Origin: Porphyra umbilicalis
Taxonomy: Eukaryota > Rhodophyta > Bangiophyceae > Bangiales > Bangiaceae
Reading direction: 5' to 3'
Length of the DNA: 64,000 nucleotides
NCBI GenBank assembly: GCA_002049455.2
Contig: KV918800.1
Location: 186,001-250,000 of the forward strand
Translations under genes and position numbers: made by a program
Shown: positions 29,949 through 41,330 of the stretch, in pieces
Numbering within the stretch: the stretch's first letter is position 1
Layout of the letters: each line of letters begins with the position of its first letter
Notes under the pieces: generated by a model
Databases searched by the model: none
The model's input: the letters and a program-made list of their open reading frames with translations, nothing else
What the model was told of the DNA's origin: nothing

Positions 29949-30450
29949 TGTGGCGGTCGGGGGTCTGACAGTTGGAAGGGGCGTGGCCCCTCAGCTGTGT
30001 ACAGCACGCCCCCCCCCCGCGGGCCGTCCCAAAATATCCCGATCCGGGCCAGCAAGGGAATGACCTGTCCAGATCTCGGGGAGATTGGATTCGGTCGGGG
30101 GCGGGGCTTTTCCCAAGTGGTTTTCCCAGCCCCCCTACTACTTGTTTGAACTTTTCGCTTTGGAGGGATTTATCTGTTTGGCGCATTTGGGGTGGCTACT
30201 TTGGCCACCGGCGTTCGGTTTGGGAGGGGTTTATTGACAGCGGGGACGCCGTCCCCGTCGCCGTTTGATAAAACCAACTGTGCTTTGGACTACGATTCCC
30301 CCCTGGGCTTTGCCGTGATCCTCTCCTCCCGTTGGGGGAAGGCTGGGCTGTGGGTCGATTTCCGGGGCAGTTCCTTCGACGGACCGAGCTGATCAAGAGG
30401 TCACTTCGGCTGGACGACGAACCAACGTGGTGGTGCTTAGAACCGCTACA
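29949..30450 (+). repeat. 5' LTR of element 2
   Basis: 502 bp, TG...CA, flanked on the left by GCCAT. Confidence 0.95.
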
Positions 30451-30593
30451 ATTTCTGGTGGAGCAGCAGGGGATTCCGGCCGTTGCCACGCCCGTACTGG
30501 GTAGCCGGTTCCCCGATCGTCTGTTGGTTTGTGAGTTCAAGGCGACGTGGATCTCCGCGTCGGTCTGTCGTCGATTACCGCCCGGCCACTACG

Positions 30594-32270
30594 ATGGCGC
30601 CGCCGTCCGACATCCCCAAGTCGAACGCGATCGCTAGCGGTATGCCGGCGGGTACATCCGCGGTGACCCCAGCGGTCGCTGCAACAGGGGGATCCGCGGC
30701 CGGATCAGGGATTCCCTTCACTCCGCCTCGGCCATTGGCGGACCTCGTGGGCGAAACGGTTCGTCGTGTCCCACCGGGGGCCGGTGCCTTCCTCCCTCGA
30801 CGTCTCGACGAACGGACGGGATTGGTGGATCAAGATCGTGATCCGGCGACGCCTTTAGCGATGGCCGATCTGGACACGGCGCTGTCGACGTTCCGCGAGT
30901 CGTTATTGGCCGACGTTTCTCGGGTCATCGCGGCGAGCCCCGCGGGCTCTGCTCAAGATGCCCCCCGTCGAGGTTCTCCAGTGGACACGCGGAAGAGCCG
31001 CAGCAAAGGGAAGTCACGGCGTCACCGTAGTCCCTCGTCGTCACCGTCGTCTTCATCTTCCTCGCCATCGCCGGCGACAACCGACAACGACGACGACCAC
31101 GTGGGGCGCAAGGTGGGGCCCGGCAAGTTGGCGGTCCTCGAGTGCCCGGAAGATCGCTTCGCGGGCGTCCTGGACTACCGATCGTACCGCCTACGGAACC
31201 GTCACTCGACCTACGGGGCGTCGCAGGCCCGCAAGATGGGACGGACGGCCAAGAATATGAAGTTCTCCTTCGGGGGGACCCCGATGTTTGACGGGAAGGA
31301 ACCCCTCAAGGTCTTCTCGTGGCTCCGAAAGTTCGTCAAGGCCTGCGATGACAACGACGTGTCCGAGGGGATGGGTTTGTACCTAATTCCCAACTTCCTC
31401 GCGGGCGACGCTGAGACGCGGTTCACTCGGAACCTACCGGGGTCGGATATCGCGGGCGGACGGGGCTCGCTTGGATCTTTTCCCGCGGCGGTCAATTGGC
31501 TTTTGTCGACCTACGCGGAGCCGCACGCTTTGGGGCTGGCGCAGGACAAGTTTAGCCGGGCGGCGCTCGTGGACAACGAGGGGGTGGATGCCTTCGCGGC
31601 ACGTCTACGGAGCCTCGCGGAGCTTTGCGGCAACATCCACTCCGAGGGGACGATGAAACAGCAGCTGATCCAAGGCTTACCGGAGTATCTACGGACGGAC
31701 GCCTTCGTGTACAACTCGGCGCAACGAAGCTACCAGCAGTTGTCGACCTACGTGGCGGGGAAATATCGGGCCGCCAAGGACGTCATGGCGTTGGCCAGCC
31801 GGGGGTCACCCGGGGGATCGTCGCGGAAGGGACAGACGTCGACGGGTCCCCGAGGCCTCTCGGTCAACCAACTCCACTCCTCGTGGGAGGAGGATGACAC
31901 GGCGACGTACGGCACGGTCGCGGTGCTGCCGTCGGGTACCCCGGGGTTCCGCACGGCTGGGGGAGCGCCCTATGTTCGGCGGGAGGCCCCGACGGGTCCC
32001 CCGCTGTGCTACATGTGTTGGACGCGTGGCCACCGAGTCCCTGATTGCAAGATTCTGACGGACAAACAGCGGGACCTCGTGAAGGCCGCGCGGAGCACCT
32101 TCCTTCGACAGAGGAACGCGGGGGCGGGCGCCCCCTCGGATCGCACCTCCGTCGTGGCCCTGGTGTGGGACGACCTGTTGGGCGGTGCGGAGTCAACGAG
32201 GACGGAGGGGGGGGACGCCCCACCCGTGGCAACCCCGGCCAAGGGGCGCCGCGGGGCGGGAAACGCCTAG
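30594..32270 (+). CDS. gag: Gag polyprotein of element 2
   Basis: 558 aa from ATG 30594. The disordered N-terminus is followed by a Ser-rich basic stretch (TRKSRSKGKSRRHRS, then a Ser run), a capsid-like domain (MFDGKEPLKVFSWLRKFVKA, FAARLRSLAELCGN, LIQGLPEYLRTDAF) and one CCHC knuckle C472-x2-C-x4-H-x4-C485 (CYMCWTRGHRVPDC). It is twice as long as gag of element 1, mainly through the disordered N-terminus. It ends at TAG 32268-32270, overlapping pol in the -1 frame. Confidence 0.9.
   Translation: MAPPSDIPKSNAIASGMPAGTSAVTPAVAATGGSAAGSGIPFTPPRPLADLVGETVRRVPPGAGAFLPRRLDERTGLVDQDRDPATPLAMADLDTALSTFRESLLADVSRVIAASPAGSAQDAPRRGSPVDTRKSRSKGKSRRHRSPSSSPSSSSSSPSPATTDNDDDHVGRKVGPGKLAVLECPEDRFAGVLDYRSYRLRNRHSTYGASQARKMGRTAKNMKFSFGGTPMFDGKEPLKVFSWLRKFVKACDDNDVSEGMGLYLIPNFLAGDAETRFTRNLPGSDIAGGRGSLGSFPAAVNWLLSTYAEPHALGLAQDKFSRAALVDNEGVDAFAARLRSLAELCGNIHSEGTMKQQLIQGLPEYLRTDAFVYNSAQRSYQQLSTYVAGKYRAAKDVMALASRGSPGGSSRKGQTSTGPRGLSVNQLHSSWEEDDTATYGTVAVLPSGTPGFRTAGGAPYVRREAPTGPPLCYMCWTRGHRVPDCKILTDKQRDLVKAARSTFLRQRNAGAGAPSDRTSVVALVWDDLLGGAESTRTEGGDAPPVATPAKGRRGAGNA
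32207..32213 (+). promoter_or_regulatory. Candidate -1 frameshift site (GGGGGGG)
   Basis: In the gag frame the bases read GAG GGG GGG, giving G_GGG_GGG, and slippage back by one leads into the open pol frame. An eight-G run can also slip by other mechanisms, so this is a weaker candidate than the CCCAAAA of element 1. Confidence 0.4.
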
Positions 32271-35200
32271 GGGGGGTGGCATCGCCATCCCCCTCCATCC
32301 CCCCTGTCCGCCCCAACTCCCCGGTCGCCCCCCGCCACGTCACGTTTTCCTCCCCTGGGGTAACCGCGACGTGGCCTGTCCCGGCCCGCTGCCCCTGCCG
32401 TCGTGGGCGATATCGCCCGCGGTTCAAGGGGACGCTGTTGCTACTACGGAAGGAGAATTTTGAGATTAGTGCGTCGTACCAGTTGGCGCCGTGGCAGACC
32501 CCCGTCCCCACGAGGGCGGTGGTCGACACTGGCGCCGGACCAAGTGTGATCCGCGCGGATATGTTGCCCGAAGGGTGGACCGAGTATGCATCGCGGGCGC
32601 CGCCCCGGACGCAAGTGAGTGACGCCTCGGGGCAGTTGCTCAAGGTGAACGCGGAGGTGTCGCTGACGATCTACGTCGGGGGTGCCGCCATGGAGTATGA
32701 GTTCCTCGTCGTCAAGGCATTGTCGGTACCGCTCATCCTCGGGTGGGACTTCCAGCGCAACTACGTGGACACCATCTCCCCCAAGACGCAGACGATCAAG
32801 TGGGACGACGGCACGGACGAGGACCGGGACAAGACGACCTTCGTTTGCCACGAGGGGGCCTACCGCTACATCCGCCTTCCCTTCGGGCTGTCCAATGCCC
32901 CGGCGACCTTCCAACGGGCCATTGACATGATCCTCGGGGGACTCAAGTGGAAGAGCTGCCTCGTGTACCTCGACGACATCATCGTCTTCTCGCAGACGGC
33001 GGAGGAACACGTGGAACACCTCCGGGAGGTCTTCACGGCGCTGCGCGGCGCGGGTGTCTCCCTGAAGGCCAAGAAGTGCCACTTGTTCCAAGAGGAGGTG
33101 GAGTATTTGGGCCATATCGTGGGCCGGGGGGAGCTGAAGGTACAAGACAAGAACATCCGCGGACTCAAGGAGGCGTCTCCCCCGCGGTGCAAGAAGGACC
33201 TACGTAGCTTCCTCGGGATGTGCAACGTGTATCGGAGGTTCGTCAAGGATTACGCCCAAGTGGCGCGGCCGTTGGCCGCCATGACAAGTTCCAAGGGGCC
33301 CGACCGGTGGGGGACGCTGTCCGACGAGGCCCTGGGGGCATTCGAGGAACTCAAGAGGCGACTCACGGAGGCCCCCATCCTCGCCCTGCCGAGGCGACAA
33401 GGGACCTACACGTTGGACACAGACGCAAGCGCGGGGCAGGTCGGCGCGGTCCTTTTACAAGAACAACCCGACCAATCCACGCGGCCCGTCGGCTATTGGA
33501 GCCGCTCCCTCAACGCGGCGGAGCGAAACTACAGTACGACGGAGCGGGAGTGTCTCGCGGTTGTGTGGGCGTCCCTCCTTCTCCGCCCCTACGTCGAGGG
33601 GACCCGCTTCACGGTGCGCACGGACCACGCGGCGCTCAAGTGGATGCTGCACATGGACGGGGCTCACGGGAGGCTGGCGCGGTGGCGGTTGCGACTGGCG
33701 GAGTTCGACTACGTGGTACAGACACGCCCCGGGGCGTCACACCACGCGGCGGACACGATGTCACGCATCTCAACACCCGCGGGAGACGAGGGGGCGATAC
33801 CCGACGCGGTACCTTGTCTGGCGTTGCCCAACTCGTCGGCCGCGTGGCAGTTACCGAAGGAGACCAAGGGGGGACTCCTAGGCCCCCTAACGCTCGCCGA
33901 GCTCCTCGAGGGGCAGGCGGAGGACGGACGGTGCAAGGAGGTCCGCGCGGCGATGGACAGCAACGACAAGTCGCGGTTCCGCGAGGACTCGAACGGCCTG
34001 TTGGTGCGCACGGCGCCGTTGGACGGGGCCACGCAAGTCTACGTGCCGACCCACATGCGCTACGGGGTGATGATGCGGGAGCACTACCCTCCGCAAGCCG
34101 GGCATCCGGGGGCCAACAAGATGTACACGTCGATGCGACGATGGTTTTATTGGGAGTGTATGGTGGTGGACGTCTACGCCTTCGTGGCGAACTGCGTGCA
34201 GTGCGCGCGGAACCGCGTCGGCAAGCGACGGAAGACGAACTACCTCAAGACATTCCCCCCGACGGAGCCGCTGACGGACCTGTGTATGGATCTGCTCGGT
34301 CCCCTCCCCCGAACCGAGGCGGGGAACGAACACCTGTTGGTCATCGTGGATCGCTTCTCCAAGATGACACGGGCCATCCCCCTTCAGCGGATCGACGCGG
34401 AATCCATCGCGGCGGCCTTTTTGGACTACTGGGTGGCGGCCTATGGACCCCCGGCGACGGTGTTGTCCGACAATGGCCCCCAGTTCCGTTCCACGTACTT
34501 CCAGGGGGTTTGCTCGCTCCTCGGGATCTCCAACCGGTACTCCACGACGTACCACCCGCAGACGAACGGCCAAGTGGAACGCTACAACCGGACCATCGTG
34601 GGCCAGTTGCGGACGTACGTCGAGGACCACCAAGACCGATGGGACGAGTTGGTGTCGATGCTGACGTTGGCCTACAATAGCCGACCGCAGCAGAGCACCG
34701 GGGTGGCGCCCCTCGAGTTTGTCACCCCCGAACGTGTGCGGAGCCTCTCCGTGGAACGCCTCGTCGGCTCCCCGGCACCCGAAGAGACGGACGGCAGCCC
34801 ACGAGCCGTCCGCGAGGGCATCCGAGCGCGGCTACGGAACCTAATCCACAAGGTGCGGAAGTCCCTCACGCTGGCACAACGGCGGTACAAGAGGAACTAC
34901 GACGCCCGCGTACGACCGGTCAACAAGGACATCCACGCGGGGGACTGGGTGTTCGTCGATGGCCACGCGCGGACCAAGTATAAGCTCGGGACCCGCGCGG
35001 CCGGACCGTACAAGGTGTTGTCCCGCGGGGAAGGCACGTTCTCGCTGGACATCGGCGGGTACCCTGAGACGGTAAGCATCGACCACGTGACGGCGGCGCC
35101 GGGCCCACCGGGGGATCCGCAGACGCTCCTGCAGAACCTCGGGGTGCCCCAAGACATCGTGGTCCCCGAGGGGCATCAACACACGGGCAAGGAGTTCGTC

Positions 35201-35395
35201 TGGGAGGCCTTCGTGGGCCACGAAGTCGCGGACGACGGCACGCTACGCCTGTGGACCCGCTGGTGGGGGTACCACCCCGAGGAGGACACCCTCGAGTTGG
35301 CCAGTCGATTCGACCAACGTAAGGTGCACCAGTATATGCGGCGTGTGGGCCTACGAGTCGAAGAAGCCGGGTCGGTCGTCGACTTCCTCGCCTAA
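32208..35395 (+). CDS. pol: Pol polyprotein of element 2 with RT N-half deleted
   Basis: The pol frame (open from 32045, 1116 codons) reads protease VVDTGAGPS (D161-A164); then IKWDDGTDEDRDKTTFVCHE near residues 251-270 jumps straight to LPFGLSNAPATFQR (motif B) and the YLDD box at 308-311. The usual 130-200 residues before that, with the WR..DYR.LN and LDL..GY motifs and the first catalytic aspartate, are missing without breaking the frame. RNase H (DTDAS, D460; RTDH), integrase (HHCC; D749, D809, E845, D-35-E) and a chromodomain-like end (EFVWEAFVGHEV...WTRWWGYHPEEDTLE) follow intact. Reverse transcription by this protein alone should fail. Confidence 0.92.
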
Positions 35396-35711
35396 GTCGA
35401 TTTCCATGTGGGACACGTGGATTTTTTCAAGTTCCGAATCGTGGCCAATTTTCGTTTACCACACGTGTCCCGGTCGGAGCCACGTGGCCGTGGTGGTGAC
35501 CATCACTGTCGCGCGGCGGGATCGTGGCCCTCCTCGTGGCCGTGGCGTCGGGCCAAATTGATCGGGCATCGAGGACGTGTTCTGAGGGGGCGGATCGGGC
35601 CGGCTGGCCCGTGCGGATCTGTCAGGAGGCGGATCACAAGGTGGGATCGGGATTCGGTTCGGAATACAAGGGACGCTCTCGCGAGGGGTATGCAAATGAC
35701 CTACGCGGGGT

Positions 35712-36848
35712 TTACTGGTCGCTGACGTGCCGATCGGCACCGTCAACGCAACGACACCTTCTACACTCTGAGCTACTACAACCACGCGGGGTGGTCCCCT
35801 CTCTCCCGTCGTGTTTCATCCTCCCCTTGTTCTCCGGCGCCTCGAGGCGGGCCCGCTCGATACGGAGGATGGCCCACGGGGTATGCCGCCCCGCTTGGAG
35901 GTCGTCCGTCGTGTCCACGGGGACCCACGGGAGTTCCGCCATGCTGCCGTATGAGACCTCCACCCCGTAGCACCACGCGGGAGTCGACAGGTTCAAGCGC
36001 GAGCTCGTCGCGGTGGCACAACTTAGGTACTCCGCTCGGTGACGGGCTACGAGGTCGCCTGTGAGCCCGCCCCGGTGGTCGTTGCGGGCGGTCGTCGACT
36101 GGACCGTCGTGGTGTCTTCCTTGTCGGACGCCCCGATGAACGGGGGAGACGTCAAGATGTAGGCGAAGGTCGGCACCCACGGCGAGTCCCCGGGGGCGTC
36201 GTCCATGAAGCCGACGTGAAAACGACGGTACCCCACCTCGCGGCTACGCCGTACCACGGTGATCGACGAGGCTCGGTCGTCGAGGGACGGTACGAGGGCG
36301 TGCGGCTTGGCGGCAGTCTGCTTGGCGAATGGGTTGGCGGGGCGCACCGAGTCGATGCCCCGGAACGTCGCGCGGGCCAGCGCGTCGGCTTCGCCCATGC
36401 GGGCCTCCTCACGCTCCTACGCCGGCGCCCACGTCGACGGGTCGGACAACACGGGTAGGGGGCCCACGCCGGTGGAGGACGCCATCTCCTCTTCTTGTCG
36501 GCCATCGCGGAGGACGACGTAGACGGGGACACCTTGTTGTCGGGGGGGGGGCCGCCGGGTCCTCGGTCCGACGAGGGTGGTGGGGGCAACCACGCGGTGG
36601 AGGAAGACGGGGGGGGGACCCCCCGAGGACCCACAGAAGCAAGAAGCAAGAAGCGACGGGCACCACGGGGGGGGGTGGACGGCACGTCGTGGGGTGGGAG
36701 GAGGAACGAGTCGGCGAGCACCGCGTCGCAACCAGCGCGGATGGGTTACGTCGCGGGGTGGTGGGGAGGAGCCGCGGAGTCGAGCGTGGCGAATGGGGGG
36801 GGGGGGGACCCCCGGGGGACGACAGAAGCAAGGAGCGGCGGGCGCCAC
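35712..36848 (-). CDS. Antisense reading frame inside element 2
   Basis: On the strand opposite gag-pol, between pol and the 3' LTR, one frame is open for about 378 codons except for a single TAG at 36417-36419. The intact 3' part starts at Met 36398 (228 aa) and looks globular: ASSITVVRRSREVGYRRFHV, DSPWVPTFAYILTSPPFIG, AWCYGVEVSYGSMAELPWV, TPWAILRIERARLEA. Upstream of the TAG the frame reads GVPVYVVLRDGRQEEEMASS and further up becomes Pro/Arg-rich across tandem repeats. No family is recognised. It may be a captured host gene or an accessory protein. Confidence 0.5.
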
Positions 36849-36990
36849 GGGGGAGGGGTGGACGGCACGTCGTGGGGTGGGCGGAGGAACGAGTCGGCGA
36901 ACACCGCGTCGCTACGAGCGCGGAGGGTTGCGTCGCGGGGTGGTGGGGAGGAGCCGCGGAGTTGCACGTGGTGGGGGGGGTGAGACCGGG
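36590..36990. repeat. Tandem repeat of about 200 bp, two copies
   Basis: Both copies share GGACGGCACGTCGTGGGGTG, GAGGAACGAGTCGGCGA and CGCGGGGTGGTGGGGAGGAG. They lie in the 3' untranslated part of element 2. Beyond them to 37271 the sequence is G-rich without a supported gene. Confidence 0.8.
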
Positions 36991-37271
36991 GTGTGCGTGT
37001 GGGCCCACGGGGAGGGGTGGGGCCAACGTGCGTCACGGGGGGTGTGGGGGCCGCGAGACGCTGGTGCGAGCCGCGCGCCACGCCACGCCAGTGTGGCGTG
37101 AGGCCGATCCAGTCCGCGGGCCGACCTCGACAACCCCTCTGGGGCGAGGATCGGGGGAGGGGGGGGGTGGCGGTTGTGGCCGGCACCCGGCCAGGGGGCC
37201 GGGCCGGAACCCCCTCCCCAGGGGTCGTCGCGGGACGGGCAGGGACGCCACGTCACGCGACGAGGGGGCTG

Positions 37272-37774
37272 TGTGGCGGTCGGGGGTCTGACAGTTGGAA
37301 GGGGCGTGGCCCCTCAGCTGTGTACAGCACGCCCCCCCCCCGCGGGCCGTCCCAAAATATCCCGATCCGGGCCAGCAAGGGAATGACCTGTCCAGATCTC
37401 GGGGAGATTGGATTCGGTCGGGGGCGGGGCTTTTCCCAAGTGGTTTTCCCAGCCCCCCTACTACTTGTTTGAACTTTTTCGCTTTGGAGGGATTTATCTG
37501 TTTGGCGCATTTGGGGTGGCTACTTTGGCCACCGGCGTTCGGTTTGGGAGGGGTTTATTGACAGCGGGGACGCCGTCCCCGTCGCCGTTTGATAAAACCA
37601 ACTGTGCTTTGGACTACGATTCCCCCCTGGGCTTTGCCGTGATCCTCTCCTCCCGTTGGGGGAAGGCTGGGCTGTGGGTCGATTTCCGGGGCAGTTCCTT
37701 CGACGGACCGAGCTGATCAAGAGGTCACTTCGGCTGGACGACGAACCAACGTGGTGGTGCTTAGAACCGCTACA
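37272..37774 (+). repeat. 3' LTR of element 2
   Basis: 503 bp, one T longer than the 5' LTR in a T-run; followed by target duplication GCCAT. A purine-rich GACGAGGGGGCTG precedes it as a likely polypurine tract. Confidence 0.95.
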
Positions 37775-37796
37775 GCCATGTAGTAATCGACAATCA

Positions 37797-37826
37797 TCCC
37801 CACCTAACCGAATTCGGCTAGGTGGG
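37797..37826. repeat. 30-bp palindrome centred on GAATTC
   Basis: CCCCACCTAACCGAATTCGG continues to TAGGTGGGG. The two halves pair except at one position. Confidence 0.75.
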
Positions 37827-38184
37827 GTCCAATGCTGGCTTCTCAGAGCTCCTCGCGGATCGGGAGACGCCCTCTGCGCAACACACGTGGAGGCACACAT
37901 GCGACACCTTTTCTTCCAGGCCAGGGGCCCGGGCCCGACTCCCAGATTTAAACGGAGATCGACATTTCCACAACACGGCCCTGCGAGTGTTCTGAGCCAG
38001 TGGTAGAGGGGCTGGGCACCGCACGTGCTGCCACCTCGGGATGGAGTTGCTGAGCCCCTAGCAACTTAACGGCTCGCCGACCTCTTGTCCTTAACCCCAG
38101 TGCTCGTGTTCCTAACCCGCTGTTAAGAACAGGCAGCCACAGCCCCAGCCGGCAGGCTGCCGCTGGCCACCCCCACCCGCCGCC

Positions 38185-38320
38185 CCCGCTGCCGCCCCCT
38201 GCACCCGCTGCCGCCCCCTGCACCCGCTGCCGCCCCCTGCACCCGCTGCCGCCCCCCGCGTCCGCTGCCGCCCCCCGCGTCTGCTGCCGCCCCCCGCGTC
38301 CGCTGCCGCCCCCCGCCCCC
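38185..38320. repeat. 19-bp minisatellite (GCTGCCGCCCCCTGCACCC)
   Basis: Tandem 19-bp units, 15 of 19 positions equal to the minisatellite of element A. Confidence 0.8.
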
Positions 38321-39149
38321 GCGCACGCCCGCCTCCCCCGCCGGCGGCTGGCCACCGTCCCCGCTCACGGCCGCCACCCCCGCTGCTGGCCACTGCCTTC
38401 ACCCCGGCGCGCTGTCCCCGCTGCTGGCCGCAGCTCCCGCCCCCGCGCGCTGCCCCAGCCACTGGCCGCTGCCTCCGCCGCTGGCCGCCGCCGCCGCCCC
38501 CGTCCACCGCCCCCGCCGCTGACCGCCGCCCACGCATCCGGCCGCGAACCCCACCGCCACAGGCAGCCGCCACCGCCCACCGCCCCAGCCGCCGCCCGCC
38601 GCGACCGCCTCCGTCCGCCGTCTCCGCCCCCGCCCGCCACCCTCGTCCCTGCCCCCCACCCTCGACGCTAGCCGCCCCCCCCGCCGCCAGTCGCCACGCC
38701 CACCCCCGCCGACCGCCCCCGCCCCGGCCAGCTTCCACCGCCGCGGGCCGCCAGCCCCGCCCACGTCCCCGCCCACTGCCCCCACCGCTGAACAATTCCC
38801 CCGCCGCTGGCCGCTGCAGCAGCCGCCACGCGCTGAAACCCGCCGCTGGCAGTCATCCGGGCACCGGCCGCTACCCCGACCTCCGCCGCCCGCCGCCGCT
38901 GCCAGCCACACCCGCTGCCGACCGTCGCCCCCGCCGCTGGCAGACGCTCTCGCCCCAGCCCGCTACCCGCGCCGCTGGCCGCCGCCCCTCCCGCCTACCG
39001 CCACCCCGTCCGCCGGCTCCCACCGCCCCACGCCGCCGCCACCGCCGCACGCCGCCCTTGCCGCTGGTCCCCGCCCCCGCCGCTGGCCTGCGTCCCCGCA
39101 ACCAGCCGACACCTCCCTCCAGCCGGGCGCCGCCGTCGCCAGCTGTTCC

Positions 39150-39897
39150 CGCCGCTGGGCACTGCCCCCGCCGCTGGCCATTGCCCCCGCAGCCGCCCGC
39201 CATCCCCACCGCCGCCTGCCGAGGCCGACCGCCGCCGCCGCCCCGGCCCGCCGCCTCCAACCCTGTCTGCCACCCCCACCCCCGTCCGCCACCCCCACCC
39301 TCGCTCGCTGCCCTCGCTGCCGTCCGCCGCCCCCGCTCCCGCCCCCGTCCGCTGCCCCCGCCGCCGCCTGCCGTCGCCGCCGCTGGTCGCCGCCCCCTCC
39401 GCCGGCCGCTGCCCCGTTTTGTTCTCTCAAAACAGTGGTTCCTGCTTCGAGATGACAGTGCGTGTTATAGGTAGTCAAAAGGTATGTTGGTCGGCGTTGA
39501 GTGGACCCCGCAGCCTCGGACTGCTGGCATCTTGCCTGACAGAAAAAAGCATGACGGGTGGTTTTTTACGCCAAACGACGCGTACCATCGTGACCAGCGC
39601 ACCAGAAAGCACCATGTGGGTTCCTTTGCAGAGGATGTATGTTTTAGTCGTTTTGCTCATCTTTCACCGGGATGTGCCCAATGCACCCCCGGGAGAGACA
39701 CAACTGCGGGCTGGTACAAACGAGGAGAGAGGGGTCCAACTGCACAGTTTCTTCTCTGGCTGTAGATACTCAGGAGGGATGGAGTGCCCCACAGGAGACA
39801 AGTGCATGTGCTTTTACGTGGAAAACTCCAAGGGAACTGCCGTAGGCGCGACGGGAAGCGCAACCGAGAGAGGCACTGGACCGTACAGTGTCAGCTG
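39150..39897 (+). repeat. Left arm of about 750-bp inverted repeat
   Basis: Pairs with 39981-40730, about 98% identical by eye, across an 83-bp loop that itself has partial pairing (TGCGCATTGACCAG with CTGGCCAATGCGCA). The inner part is of ordinary base composition (CTCAAAACAGTGGTTCC through CAGCTG), the outer part GC-rich repeat. Mirror-image open frames on each arm have no recognised domain. Confidence 0.9.
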
Positions 39898-39980
39898 CGC
39901 ATTGACCAGTGTCAGAACCGATCTGCGGATCAGAACCGATCTGCGGATCACGCTGGCCAATGCGCAGCGCGTGTGGCCCA

Positions 39981-40730
39981 CAGCTGACACTGTACGGTCC
40001 AGTGCCTCTCTCGGTTGCGCTTCCCGTCGAGCCTACGGCAGTTCCCTTGGAGTTTTCCACGTAAAAGCACATGCACTTGTCCCCTGTGGGGTACTCCATC
40101 CCTCCTGAGTATCTACAGCCAGAGAAGAAACTGTGCAGTTGGACCTCTCTCCTCGTTTGTACCAGCCCGCAGTTGTGTCTCTCCCGGGGGTGCATTGGGC
40201 ACATCCCGGTGAAAGATGAGCAAAACGACTAAAACATACATCCTCTGCAAAGGAACCCACATGGTGCTTTCTGGTGCGCTGGTCACGATGGTACGCGTCG
40301 TTTGGCGTAAAAAACCACCCGTCATGCTTTTTTCTGTCAGGCAAGATGCCAGCAGTCCGAGGCTGCGGGGTCCACTCAACGCCGACCAACATACCTTTTG
40401 ACTACCTATAACACGCACTGTCATCTCGAAGCAGGAACCACTGTTTTGAGAGAACAAAACGGGGCAGCGGCCGGCGGAGGGGGCGGCGACCAGCGGCGGC
40501 GACGGCAGGCGGCGGCGGGGGCAGCGGACGGGGGCGGGAGCGGGGGCGGCGGACGGCAGCGAGGGCAGCGAGCGAGGGTGGGGGTGGCGGACGGGGGTGG
40601 GGGTGGCAGACAGGGTTGGAGGCGGCGGGCCGGGGCGGCGGCGGCGGTCGGCCTCGGCAGGCGGCGGTGGGGATGGCGGGCGGCTGCGGGGGCAATGGCC
40701 AGCGGCGGGGGCAGTGCCCAGCGGCGGGGG
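39981..40730 (-). repeat. Right arm of about 750-bp inverted repeat
   Basis: Reverse complement of 39150-39897 with a few point differences (for example GGAGTGCCCCAC versus GGAGTACCCCAC on the same strand). Confidence 0.9.
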
Positions 40731-41330
40731 CAGTGCCCAGCGGCGGGGACAGCAGCCAGCGGCAGGGGTGGTGAGCGGGGGCGGAGGCGGCGGCCAGCGG
40801 CGGAGGCGGCAGGTGAGGGTGGGGATGGCAGGCGGGGACGGGGGCGGCGAGTGGCGGCGGGGGCGGCGGCCAGCTGCGAGGGCGGCGGCCGGTAGACGAG
40901 GTGGCGGGTAGCGGTGGCGCACGGCGGGGTGAGGGTGGCGTCTGGTGACTGGGGCAGCGGGCAGCGGAGAAGGCAGCAGGCGGGGGTGGCGGCGACGGCC
41001 GGCGACGGCGGCCGGCGGCGTGGGTGGCCGGCGGCGGGGGCGGCGGGCGAGAATGGGGCGGTGGGCGGCGGCGGGGGTGGCGGGCGGCGTCAGGATTGGC
41101 GGGCGAGGCGACGGGGAGATAGCCGCCAGAGAAGGGCGACGGGGAGGCAGCGGAGAGCGGGGTTGGCGACTGGCCACGGGGCGGCAGACGGCCGGGTCTG
41201 CCTCGGTACGCACCACCAGGTAGGGGGGAAGGCATGGTCTCCCAGGGGGTGAGGAATAGGAGCGCTTGGGTCAAGGACCAAATGAAGCCAGAGGCGGTAA
41301 GAGCAAAGCCAGCAATGTCGGGACTATATT

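Larger units (their letters stand above)
29949..37774 (+). mobile_element. Ty3/gypsy LTR retrotransposon 2, RT-deleted
   Basis: LTRs of 502 and 503 bp (29949-30450 and 37272-37774) start TGTGGCGG and end CGCTACA. The only difference I see is one extra T in the right copy. The target duplication GCCAT is at 29944-29948 and 37775-37779. Gag and pol are open, integrase comes last and a chromodomain-like tail follows, as in Ty3/gypsy. The pol frame lacks the first half of reverse transcriptase. Between pol and the 3' LTR are about 1.9 kb containing an antisense frame and tandem repeats. Recent insertion despite a defective RT implies help in trans. Confidence 0.95.
38025..41330. mobile_element. 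Foldback element B, same family as element A
   Basis: The left end (CTTAACCCCAGTGCTC, then TTCCTAACCC) and the inverted right end (TTGACCCAAGCGCTCC, then TTCCTCACCCCC) match each other and the TIR of the element at 15535-18040 (GCAGCACTCCTATTCCTG). The interior again begins with a 19-bp minisatellite and is GC-rich throughout. Its centre is a near-perfect inverted repeat. Ends are approximate and I could not fix a target duplication. No transposase is seen. Confidence 0.55.
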
